Shown: one piece after another, positions 16,452-26,393 of the stretch
How the letters are laid out: each line of letters starts with the position of its first letter
Position numbering within the stretch: position 1 is the stretch's first letter
Source of the DNA: Schlesneria sp.
GTDB lineage: Bacteria; Planctomycetota; Planctomycetia; Planctomycetales; Planctomycetaceae
Direction: 5' to 3'
Length of the DNA stretch: 64,000 nt
Assembly (NCBI GenBank): GCA_028291515.1
Contig: JAQGHU010000024.1
Span: 1-64,000, forward strand
Notes under the pieces: model-generated
Told to the model about the DNA's origin: nothing
The model's input: only the letters and a program-made list of their open reading frames with translations
The model's database searches: none
Translations under genes and position numbers: made by a program

Positions 16452-17651
16452 ATGGATTGTATTGTGTCTGCAACTGATGAAATCCTGGTCCACGTCAATC
16501 TGGGACCACGCAGCTACGAGATTCCGATCGTCAGCAACAAGCTGTCGGATTGTGGTCGGCTGCTGCGTCGCTGGTGGATCGAACGGGACGGCATGTCGTC
16601 GATGACCTGCAAGCAGGCTCCACCCCAGGGAAGCGTCTGGATAAAAGAAGCCAAGCCGACACCGCAGCCGGTGGCCTTGCTGGTCACCGATTCCAATCTG
16701 GAGAACTTGCACGCGGCCAGTGTTCGCCAAAGCCTGATCGCTGACGGGTGGCGATGCGAGACGGAAGTGTTGCCCGCGGGTGAGAAGTCGAAGTCGCTGG
16801 AGATCGTGACAAAGGTCTATGACCGACTGATCAACATGCAGGCCGATCGACGGACAGTGATCGTGGCCGTGGGGGGCGGTGTCGTCGGCGATGCGGCCGG
16901 GTTCATCGCAGCGACCTATACGCGCGGGTTACCGTTCGTGCAGATCCCCACGACGCTGCTGTCGGCGGTCGATAGCTCGGTCGGCGGCAAAACGGGGGTC
17001 AATCATCCGCTCGCCAAGAACATGATCGGCGCGTTCTATCAACCGATCGGCGTGTTGATTGACACGGCCGCTCTGCAGACGTTGCCCGATCGCGAGTACC
17101 GCGCGGGACTGGCCGAGGTCGTCAAATACGGCGTAATCCTCGACGCGGAATTCTTCAGGTATCTCGAGCACAACATCGCCGCGATTAACGCTCGGCAACC
17201 CGAGGCCGTGCGTCACATTGTTGCCAAGAGTTGTCGCCTGAAAGCGGATGTGGTCGAACGCGACGAGTACGAAGCGACCGGGCTACGCGCGGTGCTCAAC
17301 TACGGTCACACGTTTGGTCACGCATTTGAAGCGCTCTGTGGCTACGGTCAACTGCTGCACGGTGAAGCGGTCGCCATCGGCATGGTCTATGCCAGTCGGC
17401 TGGCCGAACGTCGTGGTCTGATCGATGGGAGCATTACTGATCGCCAGATTAGTCTATTGGAAGCACTCCACTTACCGATCGCGCTGCCAGCAGAAGTGAA
17501 ATTGTCGACCGATGCTGTCGTGGAGCGGATGCGATTGGACAAGAAGACTGTTGCCGGCAGCCTGCGATTCGTGCTGCCGACTCGGATCGGCGAAGTCAAA
17601 ACATTTGGAGACATTCCCGAGTCAGAAGTTCGAGCCCTCCTGGAGAGTTGA
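16452..17651 (+). CDS. aroB: 3-dehydroquinate synthase
   Basis: It converts DAHP to 3-dehydroquinate, the second step of the shikimate pathway, in the cytoplasm using NAD and a divalent metal. Seen are VAVGGGVVGDAAGF (NAD binding), IPTTLLSAVDSSVGGKTGVN, AEVVKYG (metal Glu), NYGHTFGHA and LHGEAVAIGM (metal His). The ATG at 16452 is preferred; a frame opening at 16365 would overlap the upstream gene by 71 bp. At 399 residues it is slightly longer than the usual 350-370 because of an N-terminal stretch around RRWWIERDGMSSMTC. A terminator hairpin lies at 17781. Confidence 0.92.
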   Translation: MDCIVSATDEILVHVNLGPRSYEIPIVSNKLSDCGRLLRRWWIERDGMSSMTCKQAPPQGSVWIKEAKPTPQPVALLVTDSNLENLHAASVRQSLIADGWRCETEVLPAGEKSKSLEIVTKVYDRLINMQADRRTVIVAVGGGVVGDAAGFIAATYTRGLPFVQIPTTLLSAVDSSVGGKTGVNHPLAKNMIGAFYQPIGVLIDTAALQTLPDREYRAGLAEVVKYGVILDAEFFRYLEHNIAAINARQPEAVRHIVAKSCRLKADVVERDEYEATGLRAVLNYGHTFGHAFEALCGYGQLLHGEAVAIGMVYASRLAERRGLIDGSITDRQISLLEALHLPIALPAEVKLSTDAVVERMRLDKKTVAGSLRFVLPTRIGEVKTFGDIPESEVRALLES

Positions 17652-17780
17652 GTCGGTCCGTTGTCGGAACGTGAGGATCTCAATCGCCTTGCGTTCAGGC
17701 AAGGCGACCTAGTCCGCCACTAGGGACCTGTGTTAGAATCGACGGTCCTGGAGATTGGAGATCTCCACCGCTGAAAGCGC

Positions 17781-17805
17781 CTGCCCGACTGCTTGGGCAG
17801 TTTTT
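17781..17805 (+). terminator. Intrinsic terminator after aroB
   Basis: CTGCCC (17781-17786) pairs with GGGCAG (17795-17800), followed by five T and CC. It lies 130 bp after aroB and 60 bp before the next start codon. Confidence 0.65.
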
Positions 17806-17864
17806 CCTACTGCAAACAGGGATTCGCCAGTTATTGTGGCGAGAATCCTGCGAAAGCCTGCCGC

Positions 17865-18803
17865 ATGTCGTCCGTTCCACCTGTTAGTTCGTCATCGCAT
17901 CCCCGGCCGTGGGAAGATAAAAACCCTTGGATTGCCGGGGTGCTCGCGTTCCTTATTCCTGGTGCAGGACATCTTTATCAGGGACGGACAGTCAAAGGGA
18001 TCATCTACTGCGTGAGCATTCTGGGTCTGTTCTTCTGGGGACAGAAAATGGGCGAAGGAATGGTGGTCTACGGAGATGTCACCCTGTCCCCGCCTCGCAT
18101 CGGTCCATTGAGCTACGTCGCGCAACTGGGTGTTGGCGGCTTCTCACTCCCAGCGGCATTTCAAAGCAAACGAGCCAAAGAAGCATCAAACCATTCCGTC
18201 AGGCGGCTGACGGCACCTTTTGCGGCACCCTTTGAAGGAACATTGAATCCCCCTGAAGGGACCGAGCCAAGTCAATTGGTGGGAACTGTTCGATTGGATC
18301 CGGCGGAGGGGCAATTCGGCCCGGAAGTGAAGGGGACTTTTGACGGAACGCTGGACGGGAAGCCCGTCAAACTGGAATTGGGTGGCAGCCGATTCGAACT
18401 GGATCGCCTCATCAAGGCGGGCTCCGGACGCAAACTGGAATGTGGCGTGAACGAGGGCGAGGGGTCGAATCTTCGCGGGCGAGCCATCATCGGAACGGTT
18501 CCCCGATCCCTGATCAATTCCTACGGAGTGACTCCCGATCCAGCTCAGCTTCAGGACTTAAATGACCAATTGGGAAAGATTTACGAACTTGCTCTGGTCT
18601 TCACTTGGATTGCCGGGTTGCTGAATTTCCTGGCGATCTGGGACTGTGTGAACGGCCCGGCCTATGGGTTTGGCGATGAGCACACGGCAGCCGCCGAGAA
18701 GAAGTCGCGAGCGGTTGCTGGGGCTGGACCACCACCGCCGGCGGGAACGAAAGAAGAACCGATTCGGCCGGAAACCGTGCCCGTGCAGAAAACGCCAGTA
18801 TAA
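17865..18803 (+). CDS. Planctomycete membrane protein (DUF6677-like)
   Basis: A 312-residue protein. The ATG at 17865 is chosen because an earlier in-frame start would overlap the terminator. The N-terminal part has NPWIAGVLAFLIPGAGHLYQ, which is TM2-like and typical of the planctomycete DUF6677 group, then a second segment (IIYCVSILGLFFWG). A long extracytoplasmic region and a final segment near residue 250 (ALVFTWIAGLLNFLAIWDCV) follow, and the C-terminus is proline-rich. The DUF number is from memory of the pattern, not from a search. The small protein at 18886 follows on the same strand. Confidence 0.65.
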   Translation: MSSVPPVSSSSHPRPWEDKNPWIAGVLAFLIPGAGHLYQGRTVKGIIYCVSILGLFFWGQKMGEGMVVYGDVTLSPPRIGPLSYVAQLGVGGFSLPAAFQSKRAKEASNHSVRRLTAPFAAPFEGTLNPPEGTEPSQLVGTVRLDPAEGQFGPEVKGTFDGTLDGKPVKLELGGSRFELDRLIKAGSGRKLECGVNEGEGSNLRGRAIIGTVPRSLINSYGVTPDPAQLQDLNDQLGKIYELALVFTWIAGLLNFLAIWDCVNGPAYGFGDEHTAAAEKKSRAVAGAGPPPPAGTKEEPIRPETVPVQKTPV

Positions 18804-18885
18804 GGACTTGGATCTGCGGCTGGGGCAGGAAGCGACGCAGCTTTCCTACCTTGTCTGGTCGCCGTCGCCAAGGTGAAGGATCTTC

Positions 18886-19089
18886 ATGTTCGATTCGTTG
18901 TTGCTCGCTCAAGCGAATGTCACTTGGTACATGGTCCCCCTGGCCATGGCCATTAGCCTTGTTTACAGCGCCAGCCGATATGAGCTGCCAGAATACATCC
19001 TGCAGCGTGCCTTCCGGCTGTTTTTGCAGATTGTTGGCTTCATGTGCGTGGCATTTGCCATCCTGTGGGTGCTGACGTACGGACTTTGA
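18886..19089 (+). CDS. Small two-segment membrane protein
   Basis: A 67-residue protein with two hydrophobic helices (about residues 14-30 and 45-64) joined by a charged loop SRYELPEYILQRAFR. It follows the DUF6677-like gene by 82 bp on the same strand and probably belongs with it. No function is known; the loop sequence has the look of a conserved planctomycete small protein. Confidence 0.6.
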   Translation: MFDSLLLAQANVTWYMVPLAMAISLVYSASRYELPEYILQRAFRLFLQIVGFMCVAFAILWVLTYGL

Positions 19090-19295
19090 ACTGAGTCGTC
19101 TTGACCGTCCTGCCATGTCTACATACGCTCCGATCCTCCCTGTTTTTCCCGGTCATGTTGGTAACTCGAACTGGCAGTTTGTCCACTTCGTGATGTTGAC
19201 GCGCACTCGTTCGTCAACGCAATCTGGCTGCCGAACACGGGAGATTGCCGGTTGGAACCGGCTCGTGTTTCGTTCCGCGAATGGAGTCGCAGACT

Positions 19296-21299
19296 ATGTC
19301 TCCCTGGCGCCCACTGGCTTGGTCGTTACTCTTCGGATTGTCCGTCTCGGGTGCCTTCACGTACCTGTCCGCTGCATCGAAGGCAGATAAAGACGAAGAG
19401 TCGACCGAGAAGAAGTACGAGACGAAAGTGGATACCCCGATGATCGGGGATTACACGACATTCTCGGGACTGCAGCCGGTCGTGATCGAAGGGGTCGGAC
19501 TGGTCGTCGGTCTGAACGGCACCGGGGGCGATCCCGCTCCGTCGTTCTATCGCACGGAATTGATGAACGAGATGAAGCGCCGCGGCGTTCCGAATCCCAA
19601 TCAAGTCTTGCAGTCTCCCAATACCGCCTTGGTCTTGGTTCGCGCGTACTTACCGCCACTGATGAAAAAAGGCGAGAAGATCGACTTGGAAGTCCGCATC
19701 CCGGAAAGTGCCGACGCCACCAGTTTGGCTGGTGGCTGGCTGATGGAAACATACTTGTCCGAACAGGCGATTGTTCCAAATCGATCGGCCCCACTGCATG
19801 GGCATGCCTACGCCAAAGCCTCAGGCGCGATTCTGACCGCCGGGGTCGGCAGCGATGCGGTGAACTCACCAGAACTTCTCAAGCGTGGCCGCATCCTTGG
19901 TGGTGCGACCGTCATGAAAGAGCGTGAGTTGGCTTTGTTCCTGCGGTACGACTTCCGTAGCGTTCGTAACTCGCAACGACTGGCCGATGTGATCGGTCGT
20001 CGTTTCCATGACTTCGACGAATACGGCATCAAGAAGCCGATGGCCAAAGCCAAGACCGATCAGAAGATCGTGCTGAACGTTCATCCGCGCTACAAAGACA
20101 ACTACCCTCGCTATCTGCAGGTGATCCGCCATCTGGCATTCCGCGAAACTCCGGTGGGCACTCGTGTCCGCATCCAGAAACTGCAGCAAGATATCTACAA
20201 TGCGGAACAGGCGGAAGAAAGTAGCTTGGAACTGGAAGCCATCGGCAATGAAGGGATCCCCGTACTAAAGCAGGCCCTGACCTCGCCACTGCGGGAAGTT
20301 CGCTTCTATGCGGCGACGGCGCTGGCCTATTTAGGCGAACCTGACGGATTACCAGCCCTGAAAGAATCTGCTCAAGAAGAACGAGCTTTCCGCGTGTTCG
20401 CTCTGGCGGCTATCTCGACCTTGGACGATGCGGATGCCCACATTGTACTTCGAGAACTGATGAGCGAGCCGGGCGCCGAAATGAAGTACGGGGCATTCCG
20501 ATCGCTGTGGACTCTGGACAAGAAGGACCCGTTCATTCGAGGCGAAATGCTGGGTGTTCGAGACGAGGGCGAAGACAAGCCCAAGAATCGTGCGGGAGCG
20601 TTCATGCTGCATACCCTGCAGACGACGGGCGACCCTATGATCCATGCCCTGACGCGGACTCGACCCGAAGTGGTCTTGTTCGGGGCCAACCAGGAATTTC
20701 GTCCGCCGCTGTATCTGTCCGCGGGACGCCATATCATCATCACGTCGCAACCTGGCGACAATAAGGTCTCGCTGGCCAAGTTTCAGGTTGGTCAACAAGA
20801 CCAGCGTCGCGAAGTCTCGCTGCAAATCGCCGAAGTCATTCGAGCTGCCGACGATCTGGGGGCCACCTACCCGGACATCGTGCAGATGCTGGCCGATGCC
20901 TCGAAGCAGAAGAACCTGCCAACGCGGCTGGCCATTGATGAACTTCCTGAAGGGGGGCGAGTCTATTATCGACCCAACTCGTCGGGTGAAAAGAAGCGAA
21001 TCAAGACAAAGGTCGGTAAGCATAACATGACCCCGAACCTGTTCCCTGAACAGGAAGAGCCACCCGCGCCGGGTGCTGAGCGAAAGAAGGAAGATCCTCG
21101 CGGTAACATGGCCAACGTGACGGAAGAATCGACGCAGAAGTCTAAAGATAAAGACAAGCATTCGGATGAGAAGTCGTCGAAGGAAACTTCGTCGAAATCG
21201 TCCAAATCAACGTCGCGATCCAGTCGCGAAGAATCGAAAAAGGAGACTGAAAAGAAGGGGATGCTTTCGTGGTTGAGCTGGACCAAGGATGAGAAATAG
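19296..21299 (+). CDS. FlgI-like (P-ring) protein with HEAT-like repeats
   Basis: A 667-residue exported protein; the ATG at 19296 has GGAG nine bases upstream and opens a signal peptide (residues 1-26). The N-terminal half carries the FlgI core: VIEGVGLVVGLNGTGGDPAP, PNTALVLVRAYLPP, KGEKIDLEVR and GRILGGATV. FlgI forms the P-ring around the flagellar rod. The middle contains HEAT-like repeats (EGIPVLKQALTSPLREVRFY and following), absent from true FlgI. The C-terminus is highly charged and Lys/Ser-rich. No other flagellar gene is in the window, so a different envelope role is likely. A terminator at 21390 separates it from smc. Confidence 0.75.
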   Translation: MSPWRPLAWSLLFGLSVSGAFTYLSAASKADKDEESTEKKYETKVDTPMIGDYTTFSGLQPVVIEGVGLVVGLNGTGGDPAPSFYRTELMNEMKRRGVPNPNQVLQSPNTALVLVRAYLPPLMKKGEKIDLEVRIPESADATSLAGGWLMETYLSEQAIVPNRSAPLHGHAYAKASGAILTAGVGSDAVNSPELLKRGRILGGATVMKERELALFLRYDFRSVRNSQRLADVIGRRFHDFDEYGIKKPMAKAKTDQKIVLNVHPRYKDNYPRYLQVIRHLAFRETPVGTRVRIQKLQQDIYNAEQAEESSLELEAIGNEGIPVLKQALTSPLREVRFYAATALAYLGEPDGLPALKESAQEERAFRVFALAAISTLDDADAHIVLRELMSEPGAEMKYGAFRSLWTLDKKDPFIRGEMLGVRDEGEDKPKNRAGAFMLHTLQTTGDPMIHALTRTRPEVVLFGANQEFRPPLYLSAGRHIIITSQPGDNKVSLAKFQVGQQDQRREVSLQIAEVIRAADDLGATYPDIVQMLADASKQKNLPTRLAIDELPEGGRVYYRPNSSGEKKRIKTKVGKHNMTPNLFPEQEEPPAPGAERKKEDPRGNMANVTEESTQKSKDKDKHSDEKSSKETSSKSSKSTSRSSREESKKETEKKGMLSWLSWTKDEK

Positions 21300-21325
21300 A
21301 ACGTCCGATCTCCGAGAGGAGAAGA

Positions 21326-21351
21326 GACGGCACACGGAGTGTGCCTGCTAC
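21326..21351. repeat. Dispersed repeat (GGCACACGGAGTGTGCC family)
   Basis: GACGGCACACGGAGTGTGCC at 21326, then TGCTAC, recurs as CGGCACACGGAGTGTGCC at 25800 and, inverted, as GGCACTCCGTGTGCC at 33577. The core is nearly palindromic. All copies lie just after a gene. Confidence 0.6.
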
Positions 21352-21389
21352 ATTGCGACTACGTCCCTGACTGCTGACATATTGACTTG

Positions 21390-21415
21390 AAGCCCGGCTG
21401 TGATCAGCCGGGCTT
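21390..21415 (+). terminator. Terminator between the FlgI-like gene and smc
   Basis: AAGCCCGGCTG (21390-21400) pairs perfectly with CAGCCGGGCTT (21405-21415) around a TGAT loop. The 11-bp stem lies 90 bp after the FlgI-like stop and 51 bp before the smc start. Confidence 0.7.
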
Positions 21416-21466
21416 TGGTGCCATCCAGAAATCGCGTTTCCAACGCATCCGTTCCCGACTGTCGTC

Positions 21467-24400
21467 ATGCTTAAATCCCTCGAACTGTTCGGCTTCAAGA
21501 GCTTTGCCGACCGCACGCGGTTCGACTTCTCGACCGGCATCACTGGTGTCGTCGGGCCGAACGGTAGTGGTAAGAGCAACGTCGTTGACGCCATGAAGTG
21601 GATTCTGGGGGACCAGTCTGCCAAAAGCCTGCGCGGCAAAGAGATGACCGATGTCATCTTCAACGGCTCTTCCAGTCGTAAACCAAGCGCCTACGCCGAA
21701 GCGACAATCACCTTTGATAACGCTTCTGGCTGGCTTCCCAGCGACGACCAGGAAGTTCATATTGGTCGGCGCATCTGGCGTAACGGCGATGCCGAATATC
21801 TGCTGAACCGCAACACGGCCCGCTTGAAGGACATCAAAGATCTGTTCATGGGGACCGGAGCGGGAACGTCCGCCTACAGCATCATCGAACAGGGACGCGT
21901 CGATCAGATTCTGCAGGCAAATCCCACCAGCCGCCGCGCGGTGTTTGAAGAAGCGGCTGGAATCAGCCGGTTTCGATCGCGAAAGGTCGAAGCCCAACGC
22001 AAGCTGGAACGTGTGGCTCAGAACCTGGAACGCCTGACCGATATCGTCGACGAAGTGGAAGCACAGCTCAATTCGACTCGCAGCCAGGCGGCCAAAGCGG
22101 CCAAGTACCGTGAAGTCTCGGTCGCGCTCAAGCAGTGGTGGTTCGGATTGGCGGCTGATGACTATCGACATCTGACCGCCGAGTTGGAAGTCGTCGAACA
22201 ACAGTTGGCCTCATCCGCCGGACGCGTCGATGAGTTGACCGAACTGCATCGCGGATTGGAAGAACGCGAAGCGGACTTCGATGCGGATCTCTCGAAGCTG
22301 GACGATGAACTGCGCGGCGTGGATCGACGCAATGCTGCCGGACGCGAAGTCATCGCGGGGCATGACACCACGGTTCAGTACCAACTGGCTCGTCTGCAGG
22401 AACTTGAGATTGACTTGCAGAGGTTGCACAAGCAACAGCTCATGCTCGGACGGCGTGTTCATGAAACGGCCGAAGAAATCACGCAGCATCAACGGCGTCT
22501 GGCAGACTTTGAACTCGACTATGCGGAAAATCGTCACCGCGTTTCAGCTCAGGAAGAGACGTTTCAAACCGCCAGCCAGAATCTGGTGACACGCCGGGAA
22601 CAGCTTGAACAGGATCGCACGCGTCGACTGGAACTGACGCGGATGGTCTCCAGCTTTTCCGGCACGGTCGCCACGTTGCGAACGCAGATCAACTCGATCC
22701 ACGTGACTCGTTCGAAGCTGGCATCGCAGATCGATCAGTTGGACGGCGACATCGCGGGCCAACAGCTCGAACGAGATCGCTGTCTGCAGCGGGTCGATGA
22801 AGCGATGCTCAACCAGGCGGCCGCTCAGCAGTCGCTTCGCGATGCCCAGTCAAGACGCATCTCACTGTTGGGTGAGCAGGAAGAGACCAAACAGCGACTG
22901 GCCGAGCAGCGCGAACGTCGCAGTGCGTCGCTGGCACGCAAGAGCCTGCTGGAAGACTTGGAACTCCGTCAGGAAGGCTTGGGGATTGGGGTCAAGGATA
23001 TCCTCAGCCGGGCCCGCTCATCCGCTTATCCGCCGTGGAACACCATCGTCGGCAGCGTCGCTGATTTGCTGGATGTCGACTTGGAGCACGCCGCTCTATT
23101 GGAAGTCGCGCTGGGGCCTCGCGCCCAGTTGATCGTGCTACGCGAATATCAGGCGCTGCTGGACTATTTGAATCAAGGAACAGTGCTGCTGACGAACCGC
23201 GTCGGCTTTGTGGCGATTCCCGATCGCGCCGCCAGCCAGCCGATGCCGGACCGGCTGAACCATTCGCGTTTCATCCACATGCAATTCGATCCGTCCACAT
23301 TGCCTGATCTCACGCAGGAACCTGGCGTCGTCACTCGTGCGGATGGGCTGGTGCTATCGGATCGAGGAACCACCGGGTTAGCCGCGTCGCTGCTGGCCGA
23401 TACCTGGATCGTGCGGACGATGGACGATGCGACTCGGCTGGCGATGGGTGCCGGTAAGGGACTGCGCTTCGTGACGCTGCAGGGCGAGTTGCTGGAAGCC
23501 AACGGCACGATGTACGTCGGGACGATTCGCAGTGAGACAGCCTTGTTCTCACGCAAAAGCGAACTGCGACGGTTGAAGAATGATCTGGTGTCATTGGATC
23601 GCGATATCGCCGCACATGAATCCTCGTTGCAGTCGGTCTACCAGTCATTGACCGGAGCCGATTCCGAATTGGAATCGATCGCGGCGGAACTGGACTATGC
23701 CAACCAACGTCTCTCGGATTTGAAGTCGGACCTGGGAGCGCAGGATCAAACGTTGGATCGCTTGCGGAAAGAGCGAACGGCTCTGGAAATGCAACGGCTG
23801 ACGGCAGAACGCGATCTCGAGAAATTCACGGTCGAGTTAACCGCGGTCGACGAGCAAACGGCTGCGGCCGAGCAAGCGTTACATCATCTGGAAGCGAGTC
23901 TCGCCGCGGCCACCGAAGATATGTTGTCGATTGAACAACAGTTGCAGCAGTTGGAGCAACGACGTTCTGCCGATCAACTGGATCTGGCCAAGCAAGGCGA
24001 GCGACTGGATTCGTTGCGCAGCCAGTCATCGCGATTGACCGAGGAATTGCAGCAACGCATCTCGCAATACGAAGAGGCCGAGCGCCGCAGCCTGTCGTCA
24101 GTCGCCAAGCGACAGCAGATCACACTGAACGTCTTGAATACACGGGCCGTTCGCGACGAACAATTGCTGGCGAACGAACATGTCGCCACGGAAGCCGCCA
24201 CCTTGCACGGCAAGAAGCTGGCGTTACGTGTCGAACGGAGTCAACTGGTCGAACAGGAACTGGCAATCCGCAAAGAGCGCCGCGAACTTTCCGATCGCCG
24301 TTACGCCGAAGAGATGCGTGTCCGCGACATGCGGCATGGCCTGGACATGCTGAACGAACGGTTGGACGAAGAATATCAGGTGAGGCTGAGCGAAGTCGTG

Positions 24401-25282
24401 GAATCGGGTGCCTCGGCATTGCGGCTCGTCGTCGAAGAGCGGCAGGCCAAAGCCGCCGGCCATGCTTCGAAGAGGACTCCGAAACATCAGGAGGCCGAAG
24501 AGACTGAAACTGCTGAAGAGGAAGCTGACGAACAATCCTCGAATCAATTGACATCGACATCCGGGGAACTCACGTTCAGCGATGTGCGCGAAGAGATTGA
24601 GTCGCGAGTCAATCGTCTGCGCAAACAATTGAAGTTGATGGGCGCGGTCAATACAGACAGCCTGCGAGATTTAGAAGCGTTGGAAACGCGCTTCACGCAG
24701 CTTTCGGCTCAATTGCAGGATCTGGTCGAAGCGAAGAGCACGCTCGAAGACATCATCCGCAAGATCAACACGGAAAGCCGCCGTCTGTTCGCCGAAACAT
24801 TCGCGACGATCCGCACTAACTTCCAGGAACTGTTCCGTCAGGTCTTTGGCGGCGGTGAAGGGGACATCGTTCTGGAAGATCCGAACGACGTGCTCGACTG
24901 CGGCATCGACATCGCCGCTCGTCCACCAGGTAAAGAACTGCGCAGCATCTCGCTGTTAAGCGGTGGCGAAAAGACGATGACTGCGATCGCGTTGATCATG
25001 GCCATCTTCAAGAGCAAGCCCAGTCCGTTCTGTATCCTCGACGAAGTTGACGCCGCACTGGACGAGGCCAACGTCGAGCGATTTACGGCGGTCGTCCGGG
25101 CATTCCAGCAGTCGACTCAATTCATCATGATCACGCACCACAAGCGATCGATGACGGTGGCCGATGTGCTGTACGGCGTGACGATGGAAGAATCCGGCGT
25201 GTCGAAACGAATGAGCGTCCGCTTCGAAGATGTCAGCGACGACGGCAACTTCCGCCCTGCGAATCAGTCGTCAGCGGCGTAA
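21467..25282 (+). CDS. smc: Chromosome segregation protein SMC
   Basis: A 1271-residue ATPase that organises and separates chromosomes with ScpA and ScpB. It has an N-terminal ATPase half with Walker A GPNGSGKS (residues 30-37), a long coiled coil, a hinge (about 500-660), a second coiled coil and a C-terminal half with [13 protein letters not shown] (signature, about 1164) and [15 protein letters not shown] (Walker B and D-loop). Length slightly exceeds the usual 1150-1200, partly because of an acidic insert ([10 protein letters not shown] and neighbours) near residues 1000-1035 of the returning coil. It stands behind its own terminator-bounded spacer. Confidence 0.95.
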   Translation: MLKSLELFGFKSFADRTRFDFSTGITGVVGPNGSGKSNVVDAMKWILGDQSAKSLRGKEMTDVIFNGSSSRKPSAYAEATITFDNASGWLPSDDQEVHIGRRIWRNGDAEYLLNRNTARLKDIKDLFMGTGAGTSAYSIIEQGRVDQILQANPTSRRAVFEEAAGISRFRSRKVEAQRKLERVAQNLERLTDIVDEVEAQLNSTRSQAAKAAKYREVSVALKQWWFGLAADDYRHLTAELEVVEQQLASSAGRVDELTELHRGLEEREADFDADLSKLDDELRGVDRRNAAGREVIAGHDTTVQYQLARLQELEIDLQRLHKQQLMLGRRVHETAEEITQHQRRLADFELDYAENRHRVSAQEETFQTASQNLVTRREQLEQDRTRRLELTRMVSSFSGTVATLRTQINSIHVTRSKLASQIDQLDGDIAGQQLERDRCLQRVDEAMLNQAAAQQSLRDAQSRRISLLGEQEETKQRLAEQRERRSASLARKSLLEDLELRQEGLGIGVKDILSRARSSAYPPWNTIVGSVADLLDVDLEHAALLEVALGPRAQLIVLREYQALLDYLNQGTVLLTNRVGFVAIPDRAASQPMPDRLNHSRFIHMQFDPSTLPDLTQEPGVVTRADGLVLSDRGTTGLAASLLADTWIVRTMDDATRLAMGAGKGLRFVTLQGELLEANGTMYVGTIRSETALFSRKSELRRLKNDLVSLDRDIAAHESSLQSVYQSLTGADSELESIAAELDYANQRLSDLKSDLGAQDQTLDRLRKERTALEMQRLTAERDLEKFTVELTAVDEQTAAAEQALHHLEASLAAATEDMLSIEQQLQQLEQRRSADQLDLAKQGERLDSLRSQSSRLTEELQQRISQYEEAERRSLSSVAKRQQITLNVLNTRAVRDEQLLANEHVATEAATLHGKKLALRVERSQLVEQELAIRKERRELSDRRYAEEMRVRDMRHGLDMLNERLDEEYQVRLSEVVESGASALRLVVEERQAKAAGHASKRTPKHQEAEETETAEEEADEQSSNQLTSTSGELTFSDVREEIESRVNRLRKQLKLMGAVNTDSLRDLEALETRFTQLSAQLQDLVEAKSTLEDIIRKINTESRRLFAETFATIRTNFQELFRQVFGGGEGDIVLEDPNDVLDCGIDIAARPPGKELRSISLLSGGEKTMTAIALIMAIFKSKPSPFCILDEVDAALDEANVERFTAVVRAFQQSTQFIMITHHKRSMTVADVLYGVTMEESGVSKRMSVRFEDVSDDGNFRPANQSSAA

Positions 25283-25871
25283 CGTGGAGTAAGAGAAGAG
25301 TTAGCCACGGATGAAACACGGATCAAGCGAGAGTGGTTCAAGGTCCGGCCACCATTTCCGTCATTCCCGCGCAGGCGGGAATCCAGCGCATTTATCTGAC
25401 GCTGTCGACTCAGCACTTTGGATTTCGTTCGACTCCGAACCTGGGTAGTGATTCGATGTGAATGCACTGGATTCCCGCCTGCGCGGGAATGACGAACGAT
25501 GGCGGGTCGAACCTGAAGTTGAACTGAAAAACGAGTCGCAGTCGTTGACGAGTCGAGTCTCACTCGATAAACCAAATGGGTGCAGTCCAGTTCCGGGGGC
25601 ATTCCACTCCCGTTGAATGATCGCGAGTGATGGCGCTGACCGGCAATCCGGAGGTGCCTGACGAGACCGCGGGTCTCACCATGACCGTTTCTGTTCAGTC
25701 GCTCCATCCTGCTCGGATGGTGTTCTTCGTATGTTCGCCAATGCCGCGCACGTCTATTGCCTGCGCCGGCCCGGGAATGTGCGGTGAATTGGAAGACATA
25801 CGGCACACGGAGTGTGCCTTCTACTTTGGTGATGACGAATTAGAACCCTTTTCAGTTGAAGGAAGCTACTC
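25283..25871. other. Repeat-rich spacer after smc
   Basis: No gene is supported. It holds a CCACGGATGAA-type repeat (25302-25323), an inverted pair of 28 bp (25359-25386 and 25467-25494) and a GGCACACGGAGTGTGCC copy (25800-25823). A GAAGGAAG ribosome-binding site at the end serves the gene at 25872. Confidence 0.6.
25359..25494. repeat. Inverted pair of 28-bp repeats (CGTCATTCCCGCGCAGGCGG family)
   Basis: 25359-25386 is the exact reverse complement of 25467-25494. Each arm contains its own palindrome (TTCCCGCGCAGGCGGGAA). This motif is known from many unrelated bacteria as a dispersed, REP-like element. The 80-bp middle is unique. Confidence 0.75.
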
Positions 25872-26270
25872 ATGAGACGACGAGATTTGTTGATTCTGAG
25901 CCTCGCATTTGTTGGCCTGGTCAGCCAGGTCCATGCCGCCGAAGCAGATCCGACCGGCACCTGGAAATGGACTGTGACCGATCCCACCAACAATCAAACC
26001 CGTGACCTGTCAGCAAAGATAAAGCTGGACGGTGACAAGTTGACTGGCAGCGTTCCGGGTCAGGGCGGCAAGGAAATCGCCATCGAAAATGCGACGTTCA
26101 AAGACGGTCAGATCTCGTTCACGGTGACTCGTGAACGTAATGACCAAAAGGTCGTGACGAAGTTTTCGGGTAAGCTGGAAGGGGATACGATCACCGGTAA
26201 GACCGAGAATGAACGACCAAACGGCAAGCCACAAACTCGCGATTGGGTCGCCAAGCGCGAAAAGGCCTGA
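25872..26270 (+). CDS. Small exported beta-rich protein
   Basis: A 132-residue protein with a signal peptide ending at VHAAEA (about residue 24). The mature part has DPTGTWKWTV, then alternating Lys/Thr/Gly strands (LDGDKLTGSVPG, FSGKLEGDTITGKTE), as in lipocalin-like small barrels that planctomycetes carry in many copies. No ligand is known. The ATG is preceded by GAAGGAAG. The sulfatase downstream is 124 bp away on the same strand. Confidence 0.65.
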   Translation: MRRRDLLILSLAFVGLVSQVHAAEADPTGTWKWTVTDPTNNQTRDLSAKIKLDGDKLTGSVPGQGGKEIAIENATFKDGQISFTVTRERNDQKVVTKFSGKLEGDTITGKTENERPNGKPQTRDWVAKREKA

Positions 26271-26393
26271 TACGACGGATACGTATTGAGTCAGCACGTT
26301 GATCCGACATTGGCGACGACTTCAGTCGCCGATGTCGGCCACGTGCGTCCAAACCGGTTTGACCCGCGAGTTGACGAAATGGGAAGTCCACAG

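Noticed and set aside
15482-16498. Long open frame (338 codons) on the minus strand opposite the GT2 gene
   Set aside because: It lies antisense to a gene with clear GT2 motifs; its translation is His/Gln/Arg-rich with no motif, signal or ribosome-binding site.
20349-21161. 270-codon minus-strand frame opposite the FlgI-like gene
   Set aside because: Shadow of a well-supported gene.
19296-21299. Flagellar cluster suggested by FlgI
   Set aside because: No other flagellar gene is present in the window, and the HEAT-like repeats set this protein apart from true P-ring proteins.
25627-25875. 82-codon plus-strand frame after smc
   Set aside because: It covers a dispersed repeat and overlaps the ribosome-binding site and start of the real gene at 25872.
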